Assembly: GCA_000230935.2 (NCBI GenBank)
Contig: AGIQ01000016.1
Coordinates: 1 to 51,239 of the forward strand
Reading direction: 5' to 3'
Length of the DNA: 51,239 bases
From: Mycolicibacterium rhodesiae JS60
GTDB taxonomy: Bacteria > Actinomycetota > Actinomycetes > Mycobacteriales > Mycobacteriaceae
The translations under genes and the position numbers were made by a program. Every line of letters begins with the position of its first letter. Position 1 is the stretch's first letter. The notes below the pieces were generated by a model, which saw only the letters and a program-made list of their open reading frames with translations, did no database searches and was not told the origin of the DNA. This document shows positions 41,810 through 51,109 of this stretch, one piece after another.

Positions 41810-42991
41810 CTACCCCGCGCGCAGGATCAGGGCGTCGCCCTGGCCGCCTGCGCCGCATAGGGCGGCGACGGCATAGCCCGAACCGCGCCGGGAAAGTTCT
41901 AGCGCCGCGTGCAGGGTGATGCGTGCCCCGGACATGCCGATCGGGTGGCCGATCGCGATGGCGCCACCGTTGCGGTTGACTCGCTCGAGGTCGATGCCGA
42001 GCTCGCGGCCTGAGGCGAGGGCCACGGCGGAGAAGGCTTCGTTGATCTCAATGACATCGAGCTGATCGAGGCTGATGCCCTCGCGCGCGACGGCCTTCTT
42101 GATCGCGTTGGCCGGCTGGGACTGCAGCGTGGAATCGGGGCCGGCAACCACACCATGGGCGCCGATCTCGCACAGCCAGCTCAGGCCCAGGTCTTGGGCC
42201 TTGGCCTTGTTCATCACCACGACAGCACAACCGCCATCGGAGATTTGGGACGCCGAACCGGCGGTGATGGTGCCGTCCGCGCGGAATGAGGGCTTGAGCC
42301 CGGACAGCGATTCAGCCGTCGTGTTGGCGCGGATCCCATCGTCCTGCGCGAACTCGATCGGATCGCCCTTGCGCTGCGGAATCGCCACCGGCACGACCTC
42401 GTCGGCGAAGACCCCGTCCTTCCAGGCCGCAGCCGCCTTCTGATGCGAGGCGGCGGCGAACTCGTCCTGCTCTAGGCGAGTGAACTTGTCGGCGTCGTTG
42501 CGCTGCTCGGTGAGCGCGCCCATCGGCTGGTCGGTGAAGACATCGTGCAGGCCGTCATAGGCCAGGTGGTCGAGCACTGTGACATCGCCGTACTTGTAGC
42601 CCGCACGGCTGTTGACCAGCAGGTGCGGCGCCCTGGTCATCGATTCCTGGCCGCCGGCGACCACGACGTCGAACTCGCCGGCCCGGATGAGCTGATCGGC
42701 CAGCGCGATCGAATCAATCCCGGACAAGCACATCTTGTTGATGCTCAGCGCGGGCACGTCCCAGCCGATCCCGCCGGCCACCGCAGATTGGCGGGCCGGC
42801 ATCTGACCGGCTCCCGCGGTCAGCACCTGGCCCATGATCACGTACTCCACCAGCGACGCCGGCACTGCCGCCTTCTCCAAGGCCGCCTTGATGGCGATCC
42901 CGCCCAGATCACTGCCAGAAAAATCCTTGAGCGAACCCATCATCTTGCCGATGGGAGTACGTGCCCCAGCAACGATCACCGACGTCGTCAT
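41810..42991 (-). CDS. fadA4: Acetyl-CoA acetyltransferase (thiolase)
   Basis: This 393-residue thiolase has nucleophile Cys88 in INKMCLSGIDS, the GHPIGMSG histidine region and the C-terminal CGAGGQGD cysteine. It condenses or cleaves acyl-CoA units (acetoacetyl-CoA in the best-known case). GGAGG is five bases upstream of the ATG at 42991. It is divergent to the methylmalonyl-CoA epimerase gene, as in M. tuberculosis (Rv1323 and Rv1322A). Confidence 0.94.
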   Translation of the reverse strand: MTTSVIVAGARTPIGKMMGSLKDFSGSDLGGIAIKAALEKAAVPASLVEYVIMGQVLTAGAGQMPARQSAVAGGIGWDVPALSINKMCLSGIDSIALADQLIRAGEFDVVVAGGQESMTRAPHLLVNSRAGYKYGDVTVLDHLAYDGLHDVFTDQPMGALTEQRNDADKFTRLEQDEFAAASHQKAAAAWKDGVFADEVVPVAIPQRKGDPIEFAQDDGIRANTTAESLSGLKPSFRADGTITAGSASQISDGGCAVVVMNKAKAQDLGLSWLCEIGAHGVVAGPDSTLQSQPANAIKKAVAREGISLDQLDVIEINEAFSAVALASGRELGIDLERVNRNGGAIAIGHPIGMSGARITLHAALELSRRGSGYAVAALCGAGGQGDALILRAG

Positions 42992-43083
42992 ACTTGCCTC
43001 CAAAAGCGTTTCGAGCCGCGGCTGTGCGGCTATTCACAGATCCCCCAGTGTTGAATCCGATGTGGTTAGGTTACCTTTGCGTT

Positions 43084-43554
43084 ATGACCGCTGAGCAAGT
43101 TGACGCCCGCCCAGTCCTGGCCAGTGCTCTCGTCACCGCTGTCGACCATGTCGGCATCGCGGTGCCGGATCTCGACGCAGCCATTCAGTGGTACCACGAG
43201 CACCTCGGGATGATCCTGGTCCACGAGGAGATCAACGAAGACCAGGGTATTCGCGAGGCCATGCTGTCGCTGAAGAACGCCGCGCCGGACTGCGCGCAGA
43301 TCCAGTTGATGGCCCCGCTCGATGAAACCTCGACGATCGCCAAGTTCATCGACAAGCGCGGCCCGGGCATCCAGCAGATGGCCTACCGGGTCAGCGACCT
43401 GGACGCCATCTCGGAGCAGTTGCGCGACCAGGGCGTCCGACTGGTCTATGACGCACCGCGGCGCGGAACCGCGAACTCACGGATCAACTTCATCCACCCC
43501 AAGGATGCCGGTGGCGTCCTGGTGGAACTCGTCGAGCCGGCCGCTTCGCACTAG
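43084..43554 (+). CDS. mce: Methylmalonyl-CoA epimerase
   Basis: This 156-residue VOC protein has VDHVGIAVPDLDAAIQWYHE, HEEINEDQGI, and the C-terminal NFIHPKDAGGVLVELVEP. It interconverts the R and S forms of methylmalonyl-CoA in propionate and cholesterol side-chain metabolism. The His/Glu metal ligands of the family (DHVGIA; ELVEP) are visible. The symbol mce for this enzyme should not be confused with the mammalian-cell-entry mce operons. It ends three bases before the convergent Rv1322-like gene. Confidence 0.92.
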   Translation: MTAEQVDARPVLASALVTAVDHVGIAVPDLDAAIQWYHEHLGMILVHEEINEDQGIREAMLSLKNAAPDCAQIQLMAPLDETSTIAKFIDKRGPGIQQMAYRVSDLDAISEQLRDQGVRLVYDAPRRGTANSRINFIHPKDAGGVLVELVEPAASH

Positions 43555-43557
43555 CGC

Positions 43558-43854
43558 TCACGACCACCTTCTGGTGGGACCGCGCGTGGCGCGGTTGGCC
43601 CAGCATGCCGTGTGCCAATGCCGGCGGTCGTCGAGTCCCGTTTCACCCTGATCGACCGACCACACCACCACATGCGCTGTGCCCGAGCGGATTTCGTGAT
43701 CGCATCCGGGGCAGCGATAGTTCTTGACGGCACGCGCGCCGGGTATCGGCCGCACCTCGTAGTCGAATCCGTCGGCACCCGTCTCTACCCTGCGCCGGCC
43801 GGGCAGCGGCCCTGGATCGCTCCCCTTCCGACGTACCGCCCGGCGCCGCGGCAT
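43558..43854 (-). CDS. Small zinc-ribbon-like protein (Rv1322-like)
   Basis: This 98-residue basic protein starts at ATG 43854, sharing its first base with the nucS stop (TGATG). A CxxC (YRCPGCDHEI) is followed by HWHTACWA, a spacing that could bind one zinc ion. The N- and C-termini are Arg-rich and may contact nucleic acid. It corresponds in length and position to Rv1322. Tight coupling with nucS suggests a role with mismatch repair, but this is inference. Confidence 0.82.
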   Translation of the reverse strand: MPRRRAVRRKGSDPGPLPGRRRVETGADGFDYEVRPIPGARAVKNYRCPGCDHEIRSGTAHVVVWSVDQGETGLDDRRHWHTACWANRATRGPTRRWS

Positions 43855-44528
43855 CAGAAGAGCCGGAACTCGTCGCTGTCCATACCGCGCATGACATCGT
43901 AATCGAGAGTGACACAACGTATTCCACGGTCAGTGGCCAGCGTGCGCGCCTGCGGCTTGATCTGCTGGGCAGCGAACACACCGCTGACCGGTGCCAGCAG
44001 GCTGTCTCGGTTGAGCAGGTCGAGATAGCGCGTCAACTGCTCGACACCGTCAATCTCGCCGCGACGCTTGATCTCCACCGCCACCGTGCGGCCCGCATCA
44101 TCACGGCACAGGATGTCCACCGGGCCGATCGCGGTCATGTACTCCCGGCGAACCAGCGTGTAGCCGTCACCCAGAAGTTCGATGTGCTCGGCCAGCAGCT
44201 CCTGCAGATGGGCCTCGACACCGTCCTTCACCAAGCCCGGATCGATCCCCAGCTCGTGGCTGGAATCGTGTTCGATGGCTTCGAGGGTGATGCGCAGCTG
44301 CTCACCGGTCTTGTTCTCCACCACCCATACCGGCAAAGATCCGTCCTGCGCATCCTCGGTCAGCCAGCAGGGCGGGCTCATCCAGTTCAGCGGCTTGTAG
44401 GCCCGGTCGTCGGCGTGCACGCTGACCGAGCCGTCGGCCTTGATCAGCAGCAGCCGGCGAGCAGAGGGCAGATGGGCGGTGAGGCGGCCGACGTAGTCGA
44501 CGGTGCATTGAGCGATCACGAGGCGCAC
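43854..44528 (-). CDS. nucS: Endonuclease NucS (non-canonical mismatch repair)
   Basis: This 224-residue protein starts at GTG 44528. The nuclease motif GPVDILCRDDAGRT followed by VAVEIKRR (D...ExK) is present; the C-terminal MDSDEFRLF is a beta-clamp interaction-type tail. NucS cuts both strands at mismatches and replaces MutS/MutL in actinobacteria. It is upstream of the Rv1322-like gene and divergent from the adenylate cyclase gene, as in M. tuberculosis (Rv1321). Confidence 0.95.
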   Translation of the reverse strand: MRLVIAQCTVDYVGRLTAHLPSARRLLLIKADGSVSVHADDRAYKPLNWMSPPCWLTEDAQDGSLPVWVVENKTGEQLRITLEAIEHDSSHELGIDPGLVKDGVEAHLQELLAEHIELLGDGYTLVRREYMTAIGPVDILCRDDAGRTVAVEIKRRGEIDGVEQLTRYLDLLNRDSLLAPVSGVFAAQQIKPQARTLATDRGIRCVTLDYDVMRGMDSDEFRLF

Positions 44529-44577
44529 CGCACAAGCTTAGGGTCTGCACCCCACAACGAATTAGGCTGACACCACG

Positions 44578-46182
44578 ATGAGTTCCCACCCCAGCATTGC
44601 GCAGCGGTTGGGCCGGGTTCTGGAGCGGGTCACTCGGCAGAGCGGCCGGTTGGTCGGCACCCCGGCCTACGGATCGCTACTCCTGGGCAAGGTGACCGAA
44701 AGCCCGGCCCGGCGTCGGATTCGGATCCAGACGCTGGTCACCGTGTCGCTGCTGACGGTCAACGTCATCGGCATCGTGGTGGCGGGGTTGCTGGTGACGG
44801 TGGCCTATCCGGCGCCCAGCGTGTTCCACGATGCGCCGCCCTGGCTGACCTTCGTGGTCGCCCCGGCCTACGCCGCGTTCGCGCTGGCGTTCGGCACCTG
44901 GTGGATCACCACCCGCACGGTCAACGATCTGCGTTGGGCCGCGGAGGGCCGCGCGCCGACCCGCGTCGACCAGCGGAACGCGTTCTTCACCCCGTGGCGG
45001 GTCGCCCTGGCACAGCTCACGCTCTGGGCGGTCGGCACCGCGGCGTTCACCATCCTCTACGGGATGTACGACACCGACTTCATCCCGCGAATCGCGCTCG
45101 TGGTGGGCTTCGCCGGCGTCATGGTCTCGACGGCCGCCTATCTGAGCACCGAGTTCGCCCTGCGCCCGGTGGCGGCCCAGGCGCTCGCGGCCGGGCCGCC
45201 GCCACATCGGCTGGCACCGGGCATCATGGGCCGCACCATGACGGTGTGGATGCTGGGCTCCGGTGTACCGGTCATCGGCATCGGTCTGACCGCACTGTTC
45301 TCGCTGATGTTGCAGAACCTCACCAAAACGCAGCTGGAAGTCGCGATCCTGGTCGTATCGGCGGTGACGCTGGTGTTCGGCTTCCTGTTGATGTGGGTTC
45401 TGGCCTGGCTCACCGCAACTCCGGTGCGCGTGGTGCGCTCGGCCCTCAAGCGCGTCGAGGACGGCGACCTGAGCGCCAGTCTTGTGGTCTTCGACGGCAC
45501 CGAACTCGGGGAATTGCAACGGGGTTTCAACTCCATGGTGGCCGGGCTGCGAGAACGTGAGCGAGTCCGCGATCTGTTCGGCCGCCACGTCGGCCGCGAG
45601 GTCGCCGCTGCCGCAGAACTGCAACGGCCCACACTCGGCGGCGAAGAGCGCCATGTGGCAGTGCTTTTCGTCGATATCGTCGCGTCAACGCAACTGGTCA
45701 GCACACTGCCGCCGATCGAAGTGGTGGAGCTGCTCAACCGGTTCTTCGCCGTGATCGTCGACGAGGTGAACCGCCACCGCGGGCTACTCAACAAGTTCGA
45801 GGGCGACGCGACACTGGCGGTGTTCGGCGCACCCGTCACCCTCGACAATCCCGAAGACGATGCCCTGGCCGCGGCCCGCACGATCGTGCAGCGACTGGCG
45901 CGGGAGGTACCCGAGTGCCCCGCCGGCATCGGGGTGGCGGCCGGGCAGGTGGTGGCCGGCAACGTGGGCGCCAACGAGCGATTCGAGTACACCGTGATCG
46001 GTGGTCCGGTCAACGAGGCCGCACGCCTGTCGGAGCTGGCCAAGACCGCCGACAGCCGGGTCGTCGCCTCGGCCGCGACGGTCGAGAACGCCAGCGAGCA
46101 GGAGCGCGCCCACTGGGCGCTGGGTGAGACCGTGACGCTGCGCGGTCACGACCACCCGATCCGGCTCGCGGTTCCGGCATGA
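44578..46182 (+). CDS. Membrane-bound class III adenylate cyclase with HAMP domain
   Basis: This 534-residue protein has about six membrane segments (to residue 280), a HAMP linker (LKRVEDGDLSASLVVFDGTE, 281-340) and a C-terminal cyclase domain: FVDIVASTQL, LNKFEGDATLAVFGAP and VAAGQVVAGNVGANERFEYT followed by VIGGPVNEAARLSE. These are the metal, purine-specifying and catalytic regions of class III cyclases. It resembles the M. tuberculosis trio Rv1318c-Rv1320c, of which only one copy is present here. It is divergent from nucS with a 49-base gap. Confidence 0.92.
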   Translation: MSSHPSIAQRLGRVLERVTRQSGRLVGTPAYGSLLLGKVTESPARRRIRIQTLVTVSLLTVNVIGIVVAGLLVTVAYPAPSVFHDAPPWLTFVVAPAYAAFALAFGTWWITTRTVNDLRWAAEGRAPTRVDQRNAFFTPWRVALAQLTLWAVGTAAFTILYGMYDTDFIPRIALVVGFAGVMVSTAAYLSTEFALRPVAAQALAAGPPPHRLAPGIMGRTMTVWMLGSGVPVIGIGLTALFSLMLQNLTKTQLEVAILVVSAVTLVFGFLLMWVLAWLTATPVRVVRSALKRVEDGDLSASLVVFDGTELGELQRGFNSMVAGLRERERVRDLFGRHVGREVAAAAELQRPTLGGEERHVAVLFVDIVASTQLVSTLPPIEVVELLNRFFAVIVDEVNRHRGLLNKFEGDATLAVFGAPVTLDNPEDDALAAARTIVQRLAREVPECPAGIGVAAGQVVAGNVGANERFEYTVIGGPVNEAARLSELAKTADSRVVASAATVENASEQERAHWALGETVTLRGHDHPIRLAVPA

Positions 46183-46218
46183 GGCAATAGCCCGGCGCTT
46201 CCTGGCCAGAATCCGGCG

Positions 46219-47214
46219 ATGATGCCCAATTTGGCCACCTATCCTGGCTCCGTGCATACGGTGGCCGTTCTCGCCCTGCCCGACGTGGTCGCCTTCGACC
46301 TGGCCACGGCGGTGGAGGTGTTCAGCCGAGCGCCCTTGCCGGATGGCAGCAACGGCTATCGGGTGCTGGTCTGCGCCGCCACGCCGGCAGTGCCGGCAGG
46401 ACCGCTGTCAATCGGCACCGAACACGGCCTCGACGCATTGGCCGGTGCCGACACCGTCGTCGTTCCCGGCCGCAATGAACCCGGCTCGGAGGTTCCCGAG
46501 GACGTGCTGGCCGCGCTGCGCGGTGCCTGGGAGCGCGGCGCCCGCATCGCCTCGATCTGCTCCGGTGCGTTCACGCTGGCGGACGCGGGGCTGCTCGACG
46601 GACGGCGGGCCACGACGCACTGGGTGGCCGCCGATCTGTTCCGTGCCCGCTACCCTGCCGTCGAACTCGATCCCGAGGTCCTCTACGTCGACGACGGGCA
46701 GATCCTCACGTCTGCCGGCGCGTCAGCGGGTCTGGATCTGTGCCTGCACATGGTGCAACTCGACCACGGCTCCGCGGTCGCCGCGACCGCGGCCCGACTC
46801 GCGGTCGCGCCGCTGCACCGCAGCGGCGGACAAGCCCAATTCATCGTTCGAAATCAATTGCCCGCCAAAACCATTGCCTCTCCCACCACATTGGACGCCG
46901 TGCTGGCCTGGATCGAGCAGAACGCCGGCTCCGAGCTGACCCTCGCCGATATCGCCAACGTCGGCGCGATGAGCATCCGCACCCTCAACCGCCGATTCCA
47001 GGCGGAGACTTCGCAGACGCCCATGCAGTGGTTGACCGGTGTGCGGGTGCGCCATGCACAGCAGATGCTGGAGAGCACATCCGAGGGGGTGGAAAAGATC
47101 GGCCGCCTGGTCGGGTTCAGATCGCCGGCCAACTTCCGCGATCAGTTCCGCCGCCTCACCGGGGTGGCGCCGCAGACCTACCGCAGCACCTTCCGCGACC
47201 GGCTGGTGTCCTGA
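46219..47214 (+). CDS. DJ-1/PfpI-AraC transcriptional regulator (GlxA family)
   Basis: This 331-residue protein has an N-terminal DJ-1-like domain (VAVLALPDVVAFDLATAVEV; IASICSGAFTLADAGLLDGR with nucleophile-elbow-like Cys) and a C-terminal AraC helix-turn-helix (residues about 225-325; MSIRTLNRRFQAETSQTPMQ, RVRHAQQMLE). GlxA-type regulators sense small molecules and activate neighbouring catabolic genes. The HD-domain gene 63 bases downstream is the likely target and may share a transcript. The first of two adjacent ATGs is used as start; GTG 46252 is possible. Confidence 0.88.
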   Translation: MMPNLATYPGSVHTVAVLALPDVVAFDLATAVEVFSRAPLPDGSNGYRVLVCAATPAVPAGPLSIGTEHGLDALAGADTVVVPGRNEPGSEVPEDVLAALRGAWERGARIASICSGAFTLADAGLLDGRRATTHWVAADLFRARYPAVELDPEVLYVDDGQILTSAGASAGLDLCLHMVQLDHGSAVAATAARLAVAPLHRSGGQAQFIVRNQLPAKTIASPTTLDAVLAWIEQNAGSELTLADIANVGAMSIRTLNRRFQAETSQTPMQWLTGVRVRHAQQMLESTSEGVEKIGRLVGFRSPANFRDQFRRLTGVAPQTYRSTFRDRLVS

Positions 47215-47277
47215 TCCGAGGGGTACGCGGCCGTCAAGCCACTGGTACGACGGGTCGGGGCTCGGCACCGTAGTGGC

Positions 47278-47952
47278 ATGACCGTCAACGATTCGGCCCG
47301 CTGGGGCCTGCCGGACTCCGATATCTGTTCAGCCGCGCGGGAGCTCGTGACCGAGGTCTCGGAAACCTTCATCACCAACCACTGCATCCGGAGCTATCTG
47401 TTCGGACGCGAGCTCGCGGCCGCCGACGGTGTGCGCGCCGGCCTGGACTACGACGACGAACTGGTCTTCCTCAGCTGCATCCTGCACGACCTGGGCGTCA
47501 CCGCCTTCGGCGGTGGTGACCAGCGCTTCGAGGTCGACGGGGCCGATGCCGCGGCCACCTTCTTGCGTGACCACGGTGTCGCCGACGACACCGTGCATAC
47601 CGTGTGGCAAGCGATCGCGCTGCACACCAGCGTCGGCCTGGCGCACCGATTCGGCCCGGTCCAATCGGTCTCGCACCTCGGAATCGCGTTGGATATCAAC
47701 GGGTTCGACAAGCACCGACTGTCTCCCGGATTCGCCGAACGGGTGCACGCCGCGTGGCCACGCCACGATCTGGGGTACGCGATCGCCTCCGCGATCGCCG
47801 AGGACACCCGGGCCAACCCGATGAAGGCCCCGCCATTCTCGTTTCCCGCCCACCTGCATCAGGTGATCAACGGCGGCCCGTCGTTCACGTTCTTGGATCT
47901 GGTGGGCAACTCGGGATGGGGCGATCGGCCGGTGCGGGCCGCAGCCGGATAG
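47278..47952 (+). CDS. HD-domain hydrolase (cyanamide hydratase-like)
   Basis: This 224-residue protein has a His (TNHCIRSYLFGREL), the HD pair (CILHDLG), a later His (AIALHTSVGLAHRFG) and Asp (GIALDINGFD) in the order of metal-dependent HD hydrolases. The closest general resemblance is to cyanamide hydratase-like proteins. It follows a DJ-1/AraC regulator, a recurring pair in actinobacteria that suggests a regulated detoxification or nitrile/isonitrile-related step (inference). Substrate unknown. Confidence 0.82.
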   Translation: MTVNDSARWGLPDSDICSAARELVTEVSETFITNHCIRSYLFGRELAAADGVRAGLDYDDELVFLSCILHDLGVTAFGGGDQRFEVDGADAAATFLRDHGVADDTVHTVWQAIALHTSVGLAHRFGPVQSVSHLGIALDINGFDKHRLSPGFAERVHAAWPRHDLGYAIASAIAEDTRANPMKAPPFSFPAHLHQVINGGPSFTFLDLVGNSGWGDRPVRAAAG

Positions 47953-48018
47953 CGGCGCACTGACCACGATGTCGGTTTTCCGCTAGTACTGTCGGTGCCC
48001 ACGTGTAAAAGTCGAAGC

Positions 48019-49509
48019 ATGCATGACGATTTCGACCACTGCTACCGGGCTGTGCAGTCCAGGGACGCCCGGTTCGACGGTTGGTTCGTCACGGCGGTCA
48101 AGACCACCGGTATCTATTGCCGGCCCAGCTGCCCGGTGCGCTTGCCGCTGGCCCGCAACGTGTGTTTCTACCCCAGCTCGGCGGCCGCCCAGCGGGCGGG
48201 ATTCCGGGCCTGCAAACGATGCCGTCCCGATGCGTCGCCGGGCTCGCCGGAATGGAATGTGCGCGGTGACGCCGTTGCCCGGGCGATGCGGCTGATCGCC
48301 GACGGCGCGGTAGACCGCGAAGGGGTCACCGGATTGGCCGCGCGGGTGGGCTACACGACCCGTCAGCTGGAGCGCATGCTGCAGGCCGAGGTGGGTGCCG
48401 GTCCGCTGGCGCTGGCGCGGGCCCAGCGGGTGCAGACGGCGCGGGTGCTGATCGAGACCACCGACATGCCGTTCAGCGATATCGCGTTCGCGGCCGGCTT
48501 CGCCAGCATCCGGCAGTTCAACGACACCATTCGCGCGGCCTGCGACATGACGCCGACAGAGCTGCGGCACAAGACAATCCACCGGGATCGGCACGGGAGC
48601 GCACCCGGTGGGCAGGCGCTGTCGCTGCGGCTGCCGGTGCGGACGCCGTTCGCCTACGAGGGAGTGTTCGGACATCTGGCCGCCGGCGCGGTGCCCGGTT
48701 GCGAAGAGGTGCGCGACGGCGCCTTCCGCCGCACGCTGCGCCTGCCCTCCGGGTCTGGGGTCGTCAGCCTGACACCGCAGCCCGACCACGTCCGATGCAC
48801 GCTGGTGCTCGAGCAGGTACGCGATCTGTCGACGGCGATCGCCCGGTGCCGGCGGTTGCTGGACCTCGACGCCGACCCCGAGGCTGTCATCGACGTGCTG
48901 GGGGCCGACGCCGACCTGCGGGCGGTTATCGCCAAGGCGCCCGGGCAGCGCATCCCGCGGACGGTCGACGAGGAGGAGCTGACGGTGCGAGCGGTGCTCG
49001 GTCAGCAGGTGTCGACCAAGGCGGCACGCACTCATACGGCCCGGCTGGTCAGCGCTTACGGCAGCCCGGTGAACGACCCGCACGGCGGCCTGACCCACAC
49101 GTTCCCCAGCATCGCGCAGCTGGCCGATATCGATCCGGCCCACCTGGCGCTGCCCGCTGCCCGCAGGCGCTCGCTGACCACGCTGATCACCGCCTTGACC
49201 ACCGGCGAGCTGACCCTGAACCCGGGCTGCGACTGGGAGCAAGCACGCCGGCAGCTACTGGCACTGCCCGGAATCGGGCCGTGGACGGCCGAGATCGTGG
49301 CAATGCGCGGACTCGGCGATCCCGACGCCTTCCCCGCCAGCGATCTGGGTGTGCGGCTGGCGGCCGAACGACTGGGCCTGCCGGCCGACGCGCGGGCGTT
49401 GACCGCGCACAGCGCCCGCTGGCGACCCTGGCGGTCGTATGCGGTCCAGCATCTCTGGACGACTCTCGACCATTCCGTCAACCAGTGGCCACCGAAGGAG
49501 ACGAAGTGA
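48019..49509 (+). CDS. alkA: Ada-type methyltransferase/regulator fused to AlkA DNA glycosylase
   Basis: This 496-residue fusion has three parts. The Ada N-terminal zinc/methyl-acceptor domain carries YCRPSCPVR and CKRC (residues 34-72). An AraC-type HTH follows at 85-185 (LAARVGYTTRQLERMLQAEV). A HhH-GPD DNA glycosylase fills the C-terminal half (LPGIGPWTAEIVAMRG with the catalytic Asp in FPASDLGV). It transfers methyl from phosphotriesters to Cys, activates the adaptive response and excises alkylated bases. Its TGA overlaps the ogt ATG (TGATG). The M. tuberculosis counterpart (Rv1317c) has the same fusion and length. Confidence 0.94.
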   Translation: MHDDFDHCYRAVQSRDARFDGWFVTAVKTTGIYCRPSCPVRLPLARNVCFYPSSAAAQRAGFRACKRCRPDASPGSPEWNVRGDAVARAMRLIADGAVDREGVTGLAARVGYTTRQLERMLQAEVGAGPLALARAQRVQTARVLIETTDMPFSDIAFAAGFASIRQFNDTIRAACDMTPTELRHKTIHRDRHGSAPGGQALSLRLPVRTPFAYEGVFGHLAAGAVPGCEEVRDGAFRRTLRLPSGSGVVSLTPQPDHVRCTLVLEQVRDLSTAIARCRRLLDLDADPEAVIDVLGADADLRAVIAKAPGQRIPRTVDEEELTVRAVLGQQVSTKAARTHTARLVSAYGSPVNDPHGGLTHTFPSIAQLADIDPAHLALPAARRRSLTTLITALTTGELTLNPGCDWEQARRQLLALPGIGPWTAEIVAMRGLGDPDAFPASDLGVRLAAERLGLPADARALTAHSARWRPWRSYAVQHLWTTLDHSVNQWPPKETK

Positions 49510-50009
49510 TGACCACGCTGCAGTACCGAACCATCGACAGCCCGGTCGGGCCGCTGACGCTGGCCGGCATCGGTTCGACGTTGATGCATCTGCGGATGGT
49601 GGATCAAACCCACGAGCCGGACCGATCCGATTGGCAGCCGGCCCAGGGTGAGGTGTTCGCCGAAGCCGTCGAGCAACTGGCCGCCTATTTCGCCGGTGAC
49701 CTCACCGAATTCGAACTCGATCTTGACCTCGGTGGAACCGAATTCCAGCGGAAGGTATGGGCGGCGCTTCGCACCATTCCGTATGGCGAGACGCGGTCGT
49801 ACGGAGAAATCGCCATGCAAATCGGATCACCGAGCGCCTCGCGGGCGGTGGGGATGGCCAACGGACGCAATCCGATCGGCATCATCGTGCCGTGCCACCG
49901 CGTCATCGGTTCGACCGGTGGATTGACCGGATATGGCGGCGGGCTGGACCGCAAGAAGCAGCTGCTGGCGTTGGAGCGGCTCCGGGAATCGGCCACGCTG
50001 TTCGACTGA
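49509..50009 (+). CDS. ogt: Methylated-DNA-protein cysteine methyltransferase
   Basis: This 166-residue protein has the active-site motif IVPCHRVIGSTGGLTGYGGGL. It removes alkyl groups from O6 of guanine in one irreversible step. The start ATG overlaps the adaA-alkA stop, so the repair genes form one operon. A GTG three bases earlier is also in frame. The position next to the rRNA operon matches M. tuberculosis (Rv1316c). Confidence 0.95.
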   Translation: MTTLQYRTIDSPVGPLTLAGIGSTLMHLRMVDQTHEPDRSDWQPAQGEVFAEAVEQLAAYFAGDLTEFELDLDLGGTEFQRKVWAALRTIPYGETRSYGEIAMQIGSPSASRAVGMANGRNPIGIIVPCHRVIGSTGGLTGYGGGLDRKKQLLALERLRESATLFD

Positions 50010-50104
50010 GCGCCGGTCGAGGCGACTTTCTCTCGCCGAGGACCATTCGGCCAATCACCCGGCCCTGGGCCACCGCGGTGCACGGGCGCGATGCAAGATT
50101 GACG

Positions 50105-50782
50105 ATGATGTGGCATGGATGGCTACCGTTACTCGGAGAACTGACGGCCCTAGCCGCCGTGGTGGCACTGTCTCCGTTCACTGTCATTCCGGCCGTTGCA
50201 CTGGTGGTCCATAGCGAGCGGCCGCGGCCGGTGGGCCTGGCCTTCATCGCCGGATGGCTGGTGGGCAAGGCCGCGATCACAGTGGCATTCCTGCAAGTGC
50301 CCCAGCTCGTGCAGAGGCTCGATGCACCGGCACCGTCGTGGACCAGCTGGCTGCGCATCGGCCTTGGGGTGTTGGCCCTGGTCGGTGGCGTGATCTATTG
50401 GCGCCGATCGCAATCGAGCACGGATACTCCCCGCTGGGTCGGCCGCGTCAAACGGATCACGCCGCTGAGCGCCGCGGTGACCGGGGTTGCGCTGACGGTG
50501 ATCAACGTCAAGGTGGTCGCGGCGTGCGCTGCCGCTGGCTACATCATCGGCGCGTCCCCGTTGAGCAGCGCCGGAGTCGCGGGAGCGGTCGCGTATTTCA
50601 CGTTCGTCGGCGGCTCTACCGCAGCGGTGCCGATTCTCGGTTACGCAGTGTGGACACATCGGATAGACCGATTCCTTGACGCATTCCGTGATTGGATGCG
50701 GCGACGACAGCGCATCCTCACCCTGATTGTTTTCGCCATTCTCGGCGGTGCGCTTGTTTATTCAGGCGCCAACTCACTTTAG
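50105..50782 (+). CDS. GAP-family (Sap/LysE-like) membrane protein
   Basis: This 225-residue protein has about six membrane segments (LLGELTALAAVVALSPFTVIPAVALVV; GLAFIAGWLVGKAAITVAFL; LRIGLGVLALVGGVIYW; SAAVTGVALTVINVKVVAACAAAGY; AGAVAYFTFVGGSTAAVPILGYAVW; ILTLIVFAILGGALVY) and a basic loop before the last. It resembles the GAP family related to mycobacterial peptidoglycolipid export. No close operon partner is seen; it lies between ogt and the rRNA operon and is convergent with the latter. Confidence 0.8.
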   Translation: MMWHGWLPLLGELTALAAVVALSPFTVIPAVALVVHSERPRPVGLAFIAGWLVGKAAITVAFLQVPQLVQRLDAPAPSWTSWLRIGLGVLALVGGVIYWRRSQSSTDTPRWVGRVKRITPLSAAVTGVALTVINVKVVAACAAAGYIIGASPLSSAGVAGAVAYFTFVGGSTAAVPILGYAVWTHRIDRFLDAFRDWMRRRQRILTLIVFAILGGALVYSGANSL

Positions 50783-50818
50783 AGACGCCATTCTATAAAC
50801 CATTCTGGAATAGAAATG

Positions 50819-50852
50819 CCTGGGCCCCCCAATCGAAATTGGGGGGCCCAGG
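50819..50852 (-). terminator. rRNA operon terminator
   Basis: A perfect 15-bp stem (CCTGGGCCCCCCAAT with its complement) with a 4-base loop lies 10 bases beyond the 5S 3' end, read on the minus strand. It is followed on that strand by a T/A-rich stretch (CATTTCTATTCC). It can also act on the convergent membrane-protein gene. Confidence 0.85.
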
Positions 50853-50861
50853 ACTTAAATT

Positions 50862-50979
50862 GTGTTCGGCGGTGTCCTACTTTTCCACCCGTGTTGGGTA
50901 GTATCATCGGCGCTGGCAGGCTTAGCTTCCGGGTTCGGGATGGGACCGGGCGTTTCCCTGCCGCTATGGCCGCCGTAAC
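50862..50979 (-). rRNA. rrf: 5S ribosomal RNA
   Basis: The minus-strand sequence starts GTTACGGCGGCCATAGCGGC, contains the conserved CCCGGTCCCATCCCGAACCC region and ends in GGACACCGCCGAACAC, the mycobacterial 5S pattern of about 118 bases. The ends are placed by comparison from memory, so a one- or two-base error is possible. Confidence 0.92.
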
Positions 50980-51109
50980 TTTATTCACTCGTTTGTGAGT
51001 GTGAATCTAGTTTTGGTGGTGGGGTGTGGTTGGGTGTTTGTGGGTGTGGTTGCGGGCGTTGATGTGCGTCTTTACAGGTTTCCGAAAACATGGTTGTTTG
51101 TTTTGGTTG

